Origin: Sphagnum magellanicum
Taxonomy: Eukaryota > Streptophyta > Sphagnopsida > Sphagnales > Sphagnaceae
Assembly: GCA_021904315.1 (NCBI GenBank)
Contig: CM038912.1
Span: 3,435,061-3,499,060 of the forward strand
Reading direction: 5' to 3'
Length of the DNA stretch: 64,000 nucleotides
Part shown: piece after piece, positions 23,032 to 35,065 of the stretch
How positions within the stretch are numbered: the first letter of the stretch is position 1
Layout: each line of letters begins with the position of its first letter
Program-made: the position numbers and the translations under genes
The notes under the pieces: model-generated
What the model saw: only the letters and a program-made list of their open reading frames with translations
Database searches by the model: none
Told to the model about the DNA's origin: nothing

Positions 23032-23139
23032 TGTTGATGTTGTTCTGCAGTCTTATTTCTCTAGAATCCCATCTCCTACAATTTGCCCAACTCCATTCAA
23101 GAGTTGCAAATGCATTGGAAACTGGTACACAATTTCAGA

Positions 23140-23145
23140 AATAAA
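23140..23145 (+). terminator. Putative polyadenylation signal of the SDR gene
   Basis: AATAAA lies 109 bases after the SDR stop codon. Plant signals are loose, so this is a plausible and not certain site. Confidence 0.4.
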
Positions 23146-25647
23146 GTACCTAGAGGGTTGATATTCCCACAGATTTCATATATCTTTTTATTACATGAAC
23201 TTTTTATTACTGAATAATTCAATGATTCCTAAATCACACCCTTTGCAATTTCCATGTGACCCTCCCATGTGAGTTGTGCCTAAACCGACTTTACTCTGAA
23301 ATTGACACCAATAGTTGAAAATATATATGAGGAGTGGGAGACCAGCCAAGAAACCTCATGTTGCAACCATCCCACCACTCAAATGAGTTACAATATTGAT
23401 GGTCTCTAATAAGCAGCAATAGGGCTTTTCTTATTACCCACACCAACTTTGGCTAAGTTCTTTGTTCGAGGTTCCCATGCATACTTTGGACTCCACCATC
23501 TCTTCCCCTATTCAACTATCCCAACCATTCAATTTTAAATAAGCTGCATAAAATCATCATAGGTGGGAGATGAAGTTTTATAATTGACATTGGCCAAGGT
23601 CTTCAAATGCTTCCTTCTGTGGAAATAATGAAATCGACATTCACAATTCAACACATGGAATTTTGGATGTTTCTTCTTAATTAAGACCCCCTTCAAACTT
23701 CTAACATGAAAATTACATATCTTGATCACTGTACTTCTTGGCATAGTTGTGGCTTCAACAAAAAGTTCAACTATTCCCTCTGTAACAACCTTAAATTCAA
23801 ACTAGAGGTCTATTAATGACTCCCAACATTTTATTTGTTTATTCAGTAAAGAGGATTGTAAGAACCTTTGATTGAAGGGTGGCACCATGGGTACTGAAGG
23901 TATGAATCATGTGGCTAGACAAAAGAAACAGTGTCATGTGCAACTTTCTTGTGCGAACTTGTGCACCTCCAGGGATCAGTATAATGAAATTGTTTCTTAG
24001 AATCTGGTCACGTGATGCATACCTTCAACTTTCTGGTGTGAAGTTGTGTACTTAAATCTAGAGCGAAAAATCCTTGCAGGTAACAACCAACACATCTAGT
24101 TCCAATTACAAGTAAACTGCATAGGCACAGTTGAACTAGTTTCTAGAGATGAGAGGCCACATAGGGTGAGGTTCTGGATGCACATAAGAAGAAAATAAAG
24201 TTGTCTAGAATCTAGACAAATCTCATAAACAATTTCAAATTCAAATCACTTCACCATGTCACATAGTTTCATCATCTCTCCTGATTCTGTTTCAACATGC
24301 CATAAAGGATGGAATCATTATGCAATGAACCTATTGTTTCCATCAAATAGATAATCAAAATCCATTGTCATTTTACAATCAAATTACCATAATCTTTTGT
24401 GATTTTGCTTGAACCCATCAACTCTCCTTTCCTTTTTTTTTGAACCTGTCAACTCTTATACCCCTAAACTCTTATAATTTTGTGTTTGAACTTGCCATAA
24501 AGAGCAGAGCCATTATGTTATGATCAGCTTGTTACAAACAGGGGACAATAGCCCTAAGGGTGAAGAGACAATTGGAGTAGCTTTTAGATGGCAAACCTTT
24601 TGTTTTTCTTCTTGATGAAGCGAGGCACTTAACCCAGCAAATCATGATTGCTTGGCCACTCTAGAATGCATGCAGTTGCCTCTAGACCTTTGAACCCACA
24701 AGAGTACCCAAACAAGTAAGTATTGAACTTTCCTCCCCTTATCAGAGGATTCTGCCAAAGCATGTTCACCAAAGCTCACCTTTACAACTTGGCTAATTAT
24801 GTCTCGGACTTCGCAAATTGCCAAAGTGTGGAGCACTTTCCACAAAGGTTATATCCACAAAATCATTGAATTCCCAAAGCTCAGCTAGAAGTGTTCCAAA
24901 AAGATGACCACATTTAATGATAGCAAAAACCAACTTGTAAACGTTTAAAGCATTTGAGATCAAAGCTTACTCAAAAAAGCTGGTAAGTTTGCAACCAATG
25001 AAAACTAGCCATTTCCATTCATCTCATTAAGCATGACTCTAGTGTATTAGGAAGTGTAAAAATTACACTAGAAGAGATTCATTTATATGCATTCAACCAC
25101 CTGATCATTACAAAGCATAGAAAGTTGGAAATCAAGCAAAGTTAGAAAAACCCTCAATTGCAAACTAAACAAGTTGTTACATTTGTGATGTTATGTTGAT
25201 CAAATGTAGAGGAGCTGTTCAACTGCTAGCCATCACTAGATCTAGCAGCAATGTTGCACTTTTGCTGACATTCACATGTTACATAAACCATCTCACACTG
25301 GTCAGTCTCTCGATCTCCATTCCCAAATTTGTTTTTCACAATTGAATCCAGTTCTCATGTTCTCCAACAAACTTCCAAGCTTACACTTGTGAGAGAGAAC
25401 CTCTACAAAGCTCCAAACACTAGTTTAGAACCTCTACTAAAGCTAAAGGTTGTGTAATAGTGTTTGAAGTTTTCATACTTTGTAGAACTACACTGCAAAC
25501 ACAGTATATTCTGAGCTACTGTTCAAGCTAAATGAGTATCAAAAGTTTGTAGAACTATTCTACAAACCTTGAAAGAACTTGAGAGAAAGAGAAGAAAGGA
25601 GGCAGCAATCATGATGGCGGTTACAAAAAATGTGGATTACAAAAAAC
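23146..25647. other. Intergenic, no gene recognised
   Basis: Moderately AT-rich DNA with only short frames (for example 23535-23744 and 24642-24845 on the minus strand). None carries a motif I recognise, and I see no clear repeat. Confidence 0.5.
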
Positions 25648-25847
25648 TATGACTTAGTCGTGCAGTTGGCTAGGTCGCAGAAAGTTCCAGATGTCTTGAA
25701 GCTCAAGGGTAACATTAAGGACTACTACACCATTGCTAGTGCGGGATGAGCAATCCAATGGTCAACCTCTTGGGGTTGCATGGCAAAAAACAACTTGAGC
25801 ATGTGGAGCAAATGAGAGCCACTCCAGAGGAATGGGGGTTCTTCCAG
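25648..25847 (+). pseudogene. 2-oxoglutarate/Fe(II) dioxygenase, N-terminal exon fragment
   Basis: A single exon-like block. It starts YDLVVQLARSQKVPDVLKL and, after one frameshift near 25747, continues NPMVNLLGLHGKKQLEHVEQ and RATPEEWGFFQ before a GT donor at 25848. The pattern of a short substrate-independent leader, then a hydrophobic strand, then EEWGFFQ at the end of exon 1 is characteristic of the N-terminal domain of plant 2-oxoglutarate-dependent dioxygenases. The iron-binding HxD...H and RxS motifs of the C-terminal domain are not found downstream, so this is a dead fragment. I cannot tell which subfamily it came from. Confidence 0.5.
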
Positions 25848-27337
25848 GTACGTTTGTAGCTATTTGAAAATGCAACTAGAAGGTGAATTGTGTTGTCACC
25901 TTCACTAGGAATTCAATCAATTGGCAAGTGAGATGGAAGTTGTGTAAGGGATAGCAAAGGCACGGAGTGGTGCATCAACGTGAACAAATGCAAATACCAA
26001 TGAATGAAAAAAGGACTCTTTCTTGTGTATGACATACCTTTGGTGTAACCAAATTGGCTGGAATCTGTAGACTCCTTGCCTATGCTTGTTAGTGTACAAA
26101 CAAGTCCTTTCAAACTGTTGGTATCATAGGTTTCACATTCCACAACTCTGCACCGATTTAGCTTCGAGAAAAAAATTGTTACAACACATAAATTGTGGCT
26201 CTCAGCATCACTCTATGAGCTTCGAAAAAATGTTGCCAAAAGTTTGATATATGGTATAACTCTGCCTCAACCAGGATATGTTATACTTTACCCATGATGG
26301 ATATACCTTCAACTGGCCGATGGGTTAAACAAGTCTCCCCAATTAAACATGTGTTCCTTTGGCCTTCTAGGCCAGAGATGTGCAACTTAGTTGATCTGGT
26401 CACACCCAACATGCTCTTCTTGGGCCTAATTTTATGTTTCTCAAATGGCTCATATCTTCCACTGACTTTCTTACGCTCCATAGAATCATCTTCACATAAT
26501 AAACAATTTAGTGAATGGTGAATCATGTTTCTCCCTCACTAGCTTATCTAAAATGCAACAAAATTTGGGGCTAAGGACCTAACACAATCTGACATTCAGT
26601 AGTCTTCACTCTATGCCCTAGCCACCACTATGTATTCTATCTGAAAGATAGAATTCAAAGATAATTGCCCCAACTATCACTCTTGGGGCTTGATTCTAAC
26701 AGGGAACTAAAAGTTGGAAAGAACAGAACGATTCATATGTTATGGGCAAAGGCCCAATTCTTTTTGGATGTCTTGAAGCACAGTTTGCAACCTTCTGAAA
26801 TCATATCACACATCTCTACCTTGTAATTTTGTGTCCTTGCTAAAAATTGCAACAAAAATAAAGACATAAACATTTTTAGGAAAAAAATGACTTCCTTGGT
26901 CCATTAATAGGTCCTTTTCCTTGACCTCAAACAAAAAAAACAGATTGACCTTAATCATAAATCAGAATCTACAAAGAGCATTCTTGTCCTCTTCCCTTTT
27001 TGACGACAATCAACAAATGATGTGGACCATCTAAAATGCTAACCATCTTACACTTGGAAGGCCCAGGATAATCCACAAACAAGCAATCTATGCTAGCAAT
27101 TCATCAATCATTTGACAACAAACATCACAAACTAATAGGTACAGTTTTGGCAAATGAAACATAGGTTATTGTACCTTAACTACCTTAATTACAACCCTTT
27201 TTGCAGCATTCTTCTTGAAATGATCTCACACAGGCTACAACCAAAGTCCATTAAAAAAATAAGATTGCTTAGCCTCAAAGAAAGAAATTACCACAAGTCA
27301 TTATCCTAGAAAGGTAATGAGAGATATGGACATTTAC
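25848..27337. other. Intergenic, no gene recognised
   Basis: Short frames on both strands (25913-26143 and 26281-26526 minus) contain no motif I can name. The latter begins in Lys-rich sequence and could be a decayed transposon protein, but this is not supported further. Confidence 0.4.
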
Positions 27338-27528
27338 CTGCAGAAACTTGTTCAAAGAATTTGACAAAATAGGCTGCAAATCACTAGGGTGCAAAAGTCT
27401 TTCCATATAATCTTTGTGCAATTCCTTTATTGTCATGTACACTTCGTGGGCAAATTTGACAATTTGAGCAATTCTAACAACTATCAAAATGGACACAAAG
27501 CTTCTGTAGTTTAGAGGTACAAATTTCC
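27338..27528 (-). pseudogene. Orphan exon-like block, family unknown
   Basis: A 191-bp open block with good borders: TTTTACAG before it and CAG|GTAAATG after it. It encodes a non-random peptide that includes IVKFAHEVYMTIKELHKDYM and LLHPSDLQPILSNSLNKFLQ. Composition and borders look like a helical-protein exon. I do not recognise the family and see no neighbouring exons, so it is probably an isolated or captured fragment. Confidence 0.35.
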
Positions 27529-30059
27529 CTGTAAAATCTTCCCAAAATAGCATGGGGACCTATGAGATCATCTACCTTGCTTTCAAATACCACAACACAC
27601 AACTCCAACAAATACCTGCCTAACTACTTATGACTTCTAAAAGTAATCCTTCAAGAGATCATCCTAAGCAAATGATGACACCATTACACTTTCATGCACA
27701 AATTAGAAAAATGCAGAACATGTTATTGTTAGTCTATGGATACATGAGGGTCCACCATCCCTTGATGGGCTCTACATGACCCATTTCCCTATCTGCTAGG
27801 AAAATTGAAGGAAGGACATACTTGCTGCCCCCATTCTTTTTTCTCCTTTGAACTTCGAATTCCTAGAACCATGGTACTACAATATACGGGTCATACTAAA
27901 GACATAGGTTCCCGTTGAAAACATGTGGTGGACAATATGCCTATTTGATCTTCAAATTCACATCATGCTGCATGTACAAGAACCATCAGAATAAGATGAT
28001 AACAAATCAAGGTTAGCTACATGTTCTTGTGCTTTGTATTTGGATGTATATATGCATAGATGTATATGAAAGATCACAGAGGACTTTACAAGAAATCATT
28101 TCGAAGGTAACCCATACATGTGTTAATTCCAGCCAAACCAAAGCAAACATATAAGAATGAATGTGATCATAATCTTGCATTGTGAATGTCACTCACATCA
28201 TATCAGACCATCACCTTTTGCCATCACTCTTCATTGGCTTCATCAGTGCTTAATAATGGATGTTGATAGATATATAATAATCTAGTCAAAAAACAGGCCA
28301 AACAATTGTACAAAAATTTACATCCTGAGTTCTTATTACAAATGCAGAAACATATGGCAAGACTCAATCAAGATGTTAGCTACCACTCTAAGAGGCATAA
28401 CTAATCACAGAATGGACAAAGAAACATATGTTGTCATGACCTATTGAGAACTTCTCGTTCTTTCATTTGCATGTCCACATGAATAGAGTTGAGAGCTAAC
28501 CCCATAATAACATTATAGAGATTCTAGATCTAACAACATTTTAGCAAAGACAAAAGCCTGAGGAGTGGTCTAAACAAGTTCAACGGAAATTCAGTGGGAT
28601 AACTAACTAGCTATTCTAACAAGTCTTTTTCTTTGGGCAAAAAATCGCCAAAAGGCTACATTGATTCAATTTTTTGATTCAATGTATTGCATACGTCATT
28701 ACCTAATGTCAATTTGCCATATTTATGTAATATATGCCATAATAAACACCATCTATTGTACATTGTAATGGACGAAACCACAAAGTTCACCTCACATGTG
28801 TCATGAGCTATGGGTTTTTGTGTGAGAAAACCACATTCTCTTGTAGTGTAATGTATTGAGTTTTAATCACATTATAAGCATGTGATCTATTTTTTCAAAA
28901 AAAAGGTGCTGGGATAATTTCTGAAGGAATGGTGCAAAAAGCTGAACAACTCCATCCAAAAACTTAAAATACTAAAACCCTAAACCTCAAAACATCTACA
29001 TCAAGAAAATAGGAGCAGTTCTACAAGAGTTACAAAGCAGATGATTCAAGAATGGTTCTTACAACATCCAATGTCCATGACAAAAGGCCATTACTTGCAA
29101 GACCTCAAATTGATTTACAAAAAATTCACGAACAAAATTTGTGAGATGCCCACTATCCGCTACAGTGATGGTGCTAATTATAATCTGCTAATCCTTGATT
29201 TACAATTCATTAATCCACCCTAGTTCTCTCACTAATCTGCCATAAATCTCAAATGCTTTCCATTCCCAAAGTGCTAGCAAACTTGGGGACCAAGACATTA
29301 TTTTCTAATAACATCCTTCAATAAGACATCAATATTTTTCTATTATTTCCACTTTTTTTCCATTTTTTTGGTAGGGCTTTTACCTTGGGTAGGGTAGACC
29401 AGTCAATAACCAAACATATAAGGACAAAATTAAATGTGGTGCACTGATCAGCATTTTTTTGGTCATGAGGTCTAAAAATAAAATGTGCCACATCTCAAGG
29501 TGCACCTATAGCAACTTAGATCGCCGAATGTGGTGGAGATATGATGAAGATATGCTCCCTAAAGGAAAAAAACATAACAAACACTTGCCAACCCCATTCA
29601 CAAACATTTTGCACCTTGTAATTGCATGTTTAGTATTTGGAAAATGAATGAACTTTCATTTATAGATGAATTGGATGAAACTGAAAACCAATTTATTCTC
29701 TTTGCAAAAATGGTTCCAATAATCCATTGGCTTGGATCTCCCAAAAAAATGGCTACAAAAATTTACAGTTATGGGTAAAGGCATGTTTGAATAACCTTAA
29801 AAAACCAAGTGGCACCGCCTATTAAGGTTTTGGGTTCAAACTAGGATCCTCTCTAGAATTGGTTCGACTAAATGCGTGCTCCCTCTTCACTTCCTGGCAT
29901 GGCTACTCAATGCTTACAACAATTTTCATCCCTTTTCTAAAACTTTTATTTTTTTTAGTTTGGTGCATGGGACATAATTTCTCACTCCCCTTGTGGTTTG
30001 TGTGTAGATATGATTTGCACGAAAAAGTTGTGTGTTGGTGAACTCCTACTTCCTTTCCA
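27529..30059. other. Intergenic, no gene recognised
   Basis: AT-rich DNA with short frames only (29041-29223, 29459-29647, 29859-30041). No repeat or motif stands out. Confidence 0.5.
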
Positions 30060-30560
30060 TTCATCTTCTTTCAGTAATGATATGTGGCAACTCTTGATGT
30101 TCAACGCTCTTCTTGGAGTAGTTCATCCCTTTCTTGGTGGAGTTCGTTTTCTTTATAGTGATATAACTCTTTGAACTTTATTGCCCTTTTCTTGGTCTTA
30201 TTCATGCCCTTCTGTGGTAATCATCTTTTTCTTAGTCTTAGTCATCCCCTTCCTGGTGATTATCCTCCTTGAGTTTTGTTGCCCTTTTCTTGGTCTTGGT
30301 TGTCCCCTTCTAGGTGATCGTCCTCCTTGAACTTTGTTGCCCTCTTCCTAATCTAGTTCATCCCCTTCCATGGTAATTGTCTTCTTAGTGGTCTTGGTCA
30401 TTCCTTTCTTGGTGATTGTCCTCCTTGAGCTTTGCCACCCTCTTCCTAGTCTTGGTCATCCCTTTCTTGGAGATCATCTCCTTGAGTTTTACCACCTTCT
30501 TTCCCCCCTTTGGTCATCCTTTTCTTAATGGTTGCCCTCCTTGAGCTTTGTTGTCCTCTT

Positions 30561-30596
<36 letters not shown>

Positions 30597-30830
30597 ACAC
30601 CCCCCGTGGTTGTCCCCTTCTTGGTGATCCTCCTCCTTGAGCTATGTTGCCCTCTTCCCCCCACCTTGGTTGTCCATTTCCTTGTGGTCCTCCTCCTTGA
30701 GTTTTGTTGCCCTTTTCGTGCTTTTGGTCATCCACTTCTTGGCGATTTAGCTCCTTGAACTCCTAGTCTTGTTCATCCCCTTCTTATTAGTGACCCTTCC
30801 CCTCTCCCCCACCCCCCCCTCTTAAATGGC
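30060..30830. repeat. CT-rich minisatellite with 35-base poly-C
   Basis: Diverged tandem units of roughly 55-60 bp, each with TTGGTGATTGTCCTCCTTGA and TTGCCCTCTTCCTAGTCTTGG. An uninterrupted run of 35 Cs occupies 30562-30596. The long proline-rich and glycine-rich frames across it are by-products of this repeat. Confidence 0.85.
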
Positions 30831-31544
30831 AATCTAAGTCATTAGGAGAAGGGTTGTTGCACCCTTGTTACAACATGCCCCTTAGTTGTCATTTGAACTA
30901 TTGCCCTTGCTCTTGCCTCCCTTTGAATTTGTATTCCATAATGAAGGTTAACCCCTTTATATAGTAAAGGATGTACTCTTAGCCCAATTGTAAAGTTCTT
31001 ATGAAACCTATTTCCAATTTTTTTTATAACAGTTATAGATCAATTTGCATTAAACGTTGCCTTTGCTCACTAGTCTAATAATTTTTGAGTTGCAATCTCA
31101 ACCACAGTAAAGGAGTCGACAACTTGCTAGGACCTCTTATCCTCTTTTCCTTTTTTGTTGTCTTATTGCTTTTGCTACTTCCTTAGCTAAGGCTTTTTGT
31201 TGCAAAATGTTGGAGTACTCACTTGATGTTATTACATATGACTAGCTATAGTCCACTAATGGTTCTTTCCCTCTTGTTTTCTATATTGATAGATGTGGCA
31301 AAGAAAACAAATTTGCAAAAGACAGTGGCTCTTGGGTTGCTATTGCAGGATAATGAATTTGTTACACTTCAATTGTAGGTCCATCTACATCAATAGTTAG
31401 ATCATAATCATTTATGTCTACCCATTTGCATTTGCAACAATAAGGCTCCTAGGTTCTTCCACATAGTACTTCACATTTGATTGTTCATGTTCATCTACTT
31501 TTGGAATTTCAATCTCTTGTAAAGTTACTACTATGTTCATCAAT

Positions 31545-32800
31545 TATGTAATAACTCCATCTTCTCCCCATTGTTCTTGCCCATTAGTTCTATCATTAGA
31601 ACCTTCACTATCTTCATCTAAGATGTTTATAGGTGTTGTTGTGTAGACTTTAGATGGCCTAGTCTTGTGATCCATTACCTTTGGATTCAGAAGTTAGATT
31701 CCTATAACCCTAAACCCACTATTGATATTTTTTTTGGACAATGATTAGTCCAAGCTCTTTTCTACCCAACTAGCTAATGTGCACTTGTCTAGCTCACAAT
31801 GATTATTATTAACCATTGCATTGTCTCCTTCTTTCCTCAAAGTAGTTTTAAATGGCTTGAAGCAATTTACATCTAGGGGTTATAAAGCATGAGATGTGTG
31901 AGTTGGTAAGGTGACCATATCTAAATTAAATCCTATGCTTGTACGATTACTTCTAGCATAACATGTGATCCATGCCCATCTATAATTAGGAAATGTCTAT
32001 TAGATTGAAAAATTTCACCAAGACTTGACTCTTTGAAAAATGACCAAAAAAATTTGAAAAGGAAAGATGTCATCATGCCTTGGTTTGCATTGCCATACAT
32101 GTACCTGCCTTGCATAGTTTAATGTAGTCATCCCCAATCTACTCACCTCTAAATATGTAAAAACATGGAGGCAATCTCTTGTTACATTAGCAACACAATT
32201 CACCATTAGCCATTCCTTGTACCTTGGAATGGTGTTGTAAACTTGATTGGAACTTACCAATACTCTTACCCCTGACTATTGCCCTGTCTGGATTCCTGTT
32301 TCATCATGATTCCAAATGTGATCAGGGTTGTATTTGTGTTGTGTATAAAGTGTTTGTAGATTTTGGTAAAAAATGTTGCATGATTGACTTTTGAGACCAT
32401 GTGTTTTGTAGACATCCAATCCTTCAACAAGTCAAATACTTAGCTCTAGATGTTAATGCTTGAACCAATACCACCAAGAATTCTTTGGAATTTCATTCTT
32501 GAAAGGGATGGGCCTAGTTTATGTTAATTCTACTAGTTTCATTTTGAATTGATGCAAGGTGATTGAAAGTCCACATTCTTGCATTCCCAAAATCCAAGCC
32601 ATAAGTGCTACATCCTCTTGGTTTGTGAGCACACCTTGTGGCCTTTGCTTTCTTGATCTTTTCTTTGCATTCAAGTGATCTAAAAGGGATGTGACTAATA
32701 TGTGTTAAAACTTGTTAACTTTTCGCAAAGAAAGTTGTCCTCTTTCCACTGCATCTATTGCAACTTCTAGCATATCAGATGTCCATCTTCCTTGTTGTGT
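31545..32800 (-). pseudogene. pogo/Tigger-like (DDE_1) transposase relic
   Basis: Cut-and-paste transposase relic read on the minus strand. The N-terminal helix-turn-helix region (about 32790-32690) includes AIDAVERGQLSLRKV and TSLLDHLNAK. A CENP-B-like region follows with GVLTNQEDVALMAWILGMQE (about 32630-32570). The catalytic core has NPDHIWNHDETGIQ (about 32330) and FLIIDGHGSH (about 31980), and the block LPTHTSHAL, a stop, PLDVNCFKPFK (about 31890) is a hallmark of the family. The C terminus has SGFRVIGI (about 31700). Several stops and frameshifts are present, one of them (TAA in place of the CAA Gln before PLDV) a simple point change. I could not identify terminal inverted repeats. Length compares with about 420-450 residues for intact relatives. 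Confidence 0.75.
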
Positions 32801-34275
32801 CAAGCTAGGAACCTTTCTTATTCTTACTAGTTGTTTTTTTTAGTGCTATAACTATTGGTGGAATGTTGGTCCTACAAGTTATTTCATCTCCTATGAAGTA
32901 CAATGGACATCATGGTGCTAATCCCTTGCCTCCTAGTCCTAGCCTCCAACAAGTTGGGAGGGTCTGATTTGGTCCTACAAGTGGTATATATTTGAACCTC
33001 CTGTATGAATTCCAATACTGTAAATGGGGTTAGATTTACATAATTTTCAAGAGCATGACTTTCCAAAGATGGGTTAGAAGAAATTGTTGCATAGAATTTT
33101 TCAAAGTCACCCCACTATAAATTGACATCTATGGTTATAATGCAAGTTGTACTTGACACTACGATGCCTTGCAACCTGCTGAAATTTGTGAAAACTAAAA
33201 CTATTTGATCTTCTTACTACTCTAGGAATTATAGATTGCTAGATCCAGTGATAATATAGATACTTGTTGAAATTTTCTTGGTAAAGCTTATCTACATCAG
33301 ATTTTCCTATTTTTGCACCTATTCCTGCAAATGATGCTTCCATGGGTTGATCTTGGACACTTGTTTGTATGCAACAATCTTGTGAATTGTTTGTTTTTTT
33401 CACATGTCCTAGCCCTTGTTATAATTCTAGAATAACTTCACTCTCATCTCTACTTCCTCTGAACGCTTTAAAACTAGGAAACATAAACTCTATGAAATTC
33501 TGAACTTCATCTTCTACCACCTTGGATACTAAGGACATTCTTGCAATGATGCTTAAGAAAAATTGAGAAGCTTTCTGATTTCTAAAGTGTATCCTTCTAA
33601 TATGATTTACAAAGTTTGTAGTTTCTAATTTTGGTGGGAATCTAATGCCCTTGTGCAAATGTAAATGGTTTTTAGAGTCCATTATTTGTTATCTTTTGGG
33701 ATGCAAAGATTTTTTTTTGTATTAAGTGTTGAGACCCTATTGAGGCACTTGAAAGATTATTTGTAATCTAAAACCTTAAATCTTTTAAACATTGCTTTAA
33801 AAGACCTAGCGGCAAACATTTGTTCCTTGTAAAGTGGGCTGAAATAACCTTGTTTATTGGGCTGCTATACACCTTAGACCAATTACTTGGTTCCATCAAT
33901 GGGACAATTTTTTTATAAAAATGCACCCGTAAACCCCCATTACCAAAGACTTATGTTTGATAAGTTGAATGATTTCTTTTTATCAGTGGTTTGCCACTCA
34001 CATATGAGTGCATAGCTCATTTGTATAAGTGCAATGTTGGTCTGCAATCACCACCCACATTATATATAGTAAAGGACGTCGGGATGAGAAATGAAGCCTC
34101 CCCTGAATCTGCCTGTCTTGTCATCCGTCCTTGTCGTCCTTCTGTCCATCCGTCCAGTCATCCATGTGAATCGACACCCTAGAAGCTCCGAGGTTGCCAG
34201 CTGCACACCATCCCTCTATAGAGTCTGACACTGCAACTTTCTGCCCACCAAGAATGGGAAGGAAATAAACCAGGA
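32801..34275. other. Intergenic, no gene recognised
   Basis: Minus-strand frames at 32884-33066 and 33419-33682 have mildly protein-like composition and could belong to a second decayed element next to the pogo relic. No domain recognised. Confidence 0.4.
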
Positions 34276-35065
34276 ATGGCCTTCCATCCATGTCCCTATT
34301 TAGATACATTTTGGCCTCCTCCAGTGGTTCCGAAGATGCTCTATAGTGCCCACTGATGATGGGTTCGCGGGCGCAAACTTCTTGAGTTTGGGAACCGGGA
34401 CATCATCATCACCACCAGCACCACCTACTGGGAGAGTGCATAAGGATTTAGAGAATCATGAAATCGATCTCAATTTGCCGCCAGTAGATCAGTACGAGCG
34501 AGAAACGAAGGGGGAGAGTAGCACTACTTACAGCACGACCCAGGAGGAGGAAGAAGAGGTATCCAATTCCAACAACAACAACAGAAGATCGGGAACTAGA
34601 CTTGGTCGTGGTAGGTTGCAATAGCAATTCTCTGAGGTGAAGAATTGTAGATCATCATGGGGCAGCAGCTTGAATTCCAAGTTCCAACAGCAGGAAGTCT
34701 TAGTGTACAGAGGAGTGCAGCACAGGTCGGAGCTCAACAAGTGGGTCATTGAGATCCGCCCAACCACACACAAGCGCAAGATTTGGTTAGGAACCTACAA
34801 GAGTCCAGAGGAAGTTGCAAGGGCTTACGATGTAGGGATTCATTATACAGGGAAAAAAATCCCTCTCAACTTCCCTGAGTTTGTCAAAAATCTCCCAGAG
34901 CTCCCACAAGGACTTAACTCGGAAGAACTTGCTCCATTGGTGAAGAAGCAAGCTCTCACTGCTGCAAAACGAGCCCGAGTTGAAGGCACCACCACCACCA
35001 CCACAGAATTGCCACAAACAACAACAACAAAATTATTCCCAAAAGCTATCACCATCCGGGGCTAA
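34276..35065 (+). pseudogene. AP2/ERF transcription factor with EAR motif, disrupted
   Basis: DNA-binding factor of the plant AP2/ERF superfamily, acting in the nucleus. A likely start at 34276 opens MAFHPCPYLDTFWPPPVVPK, which reaches a stop near 34354. The frame then continues one base over with DDGFAGANFLSLGTGTSSS, a Ser/Pro-rich stretch, the EAR-type repression motif EIDLNLPP (about 34463), and an acidic run. It hits an in-frame TAG at 34622-34624, then reads on to a single AP2 domain at about 34703-34875 (VYRGVQHR, KWVIEIR, IWLGTYKSPEEVARAYDVG, PLNFPE). It ends in a Thr-rich tail at 35065. YRG, WLGT and ARAYD are present. Two lesions in one short intronless gene suggest a pseudogene, unless they are sequence errors or the domain is expressed from a downstream start. 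Protein-like sequence reappears at about 35345-35480 (EAIDIVEQAIKES and on), a possible lost C-terminal part. Confidence 0.75.

Noticed and set aside
30446-30758. Glycine- and proline-rich proteins on both strands
   Set aside because: They are produced by the poly-C run and CT-rich minisatellite.
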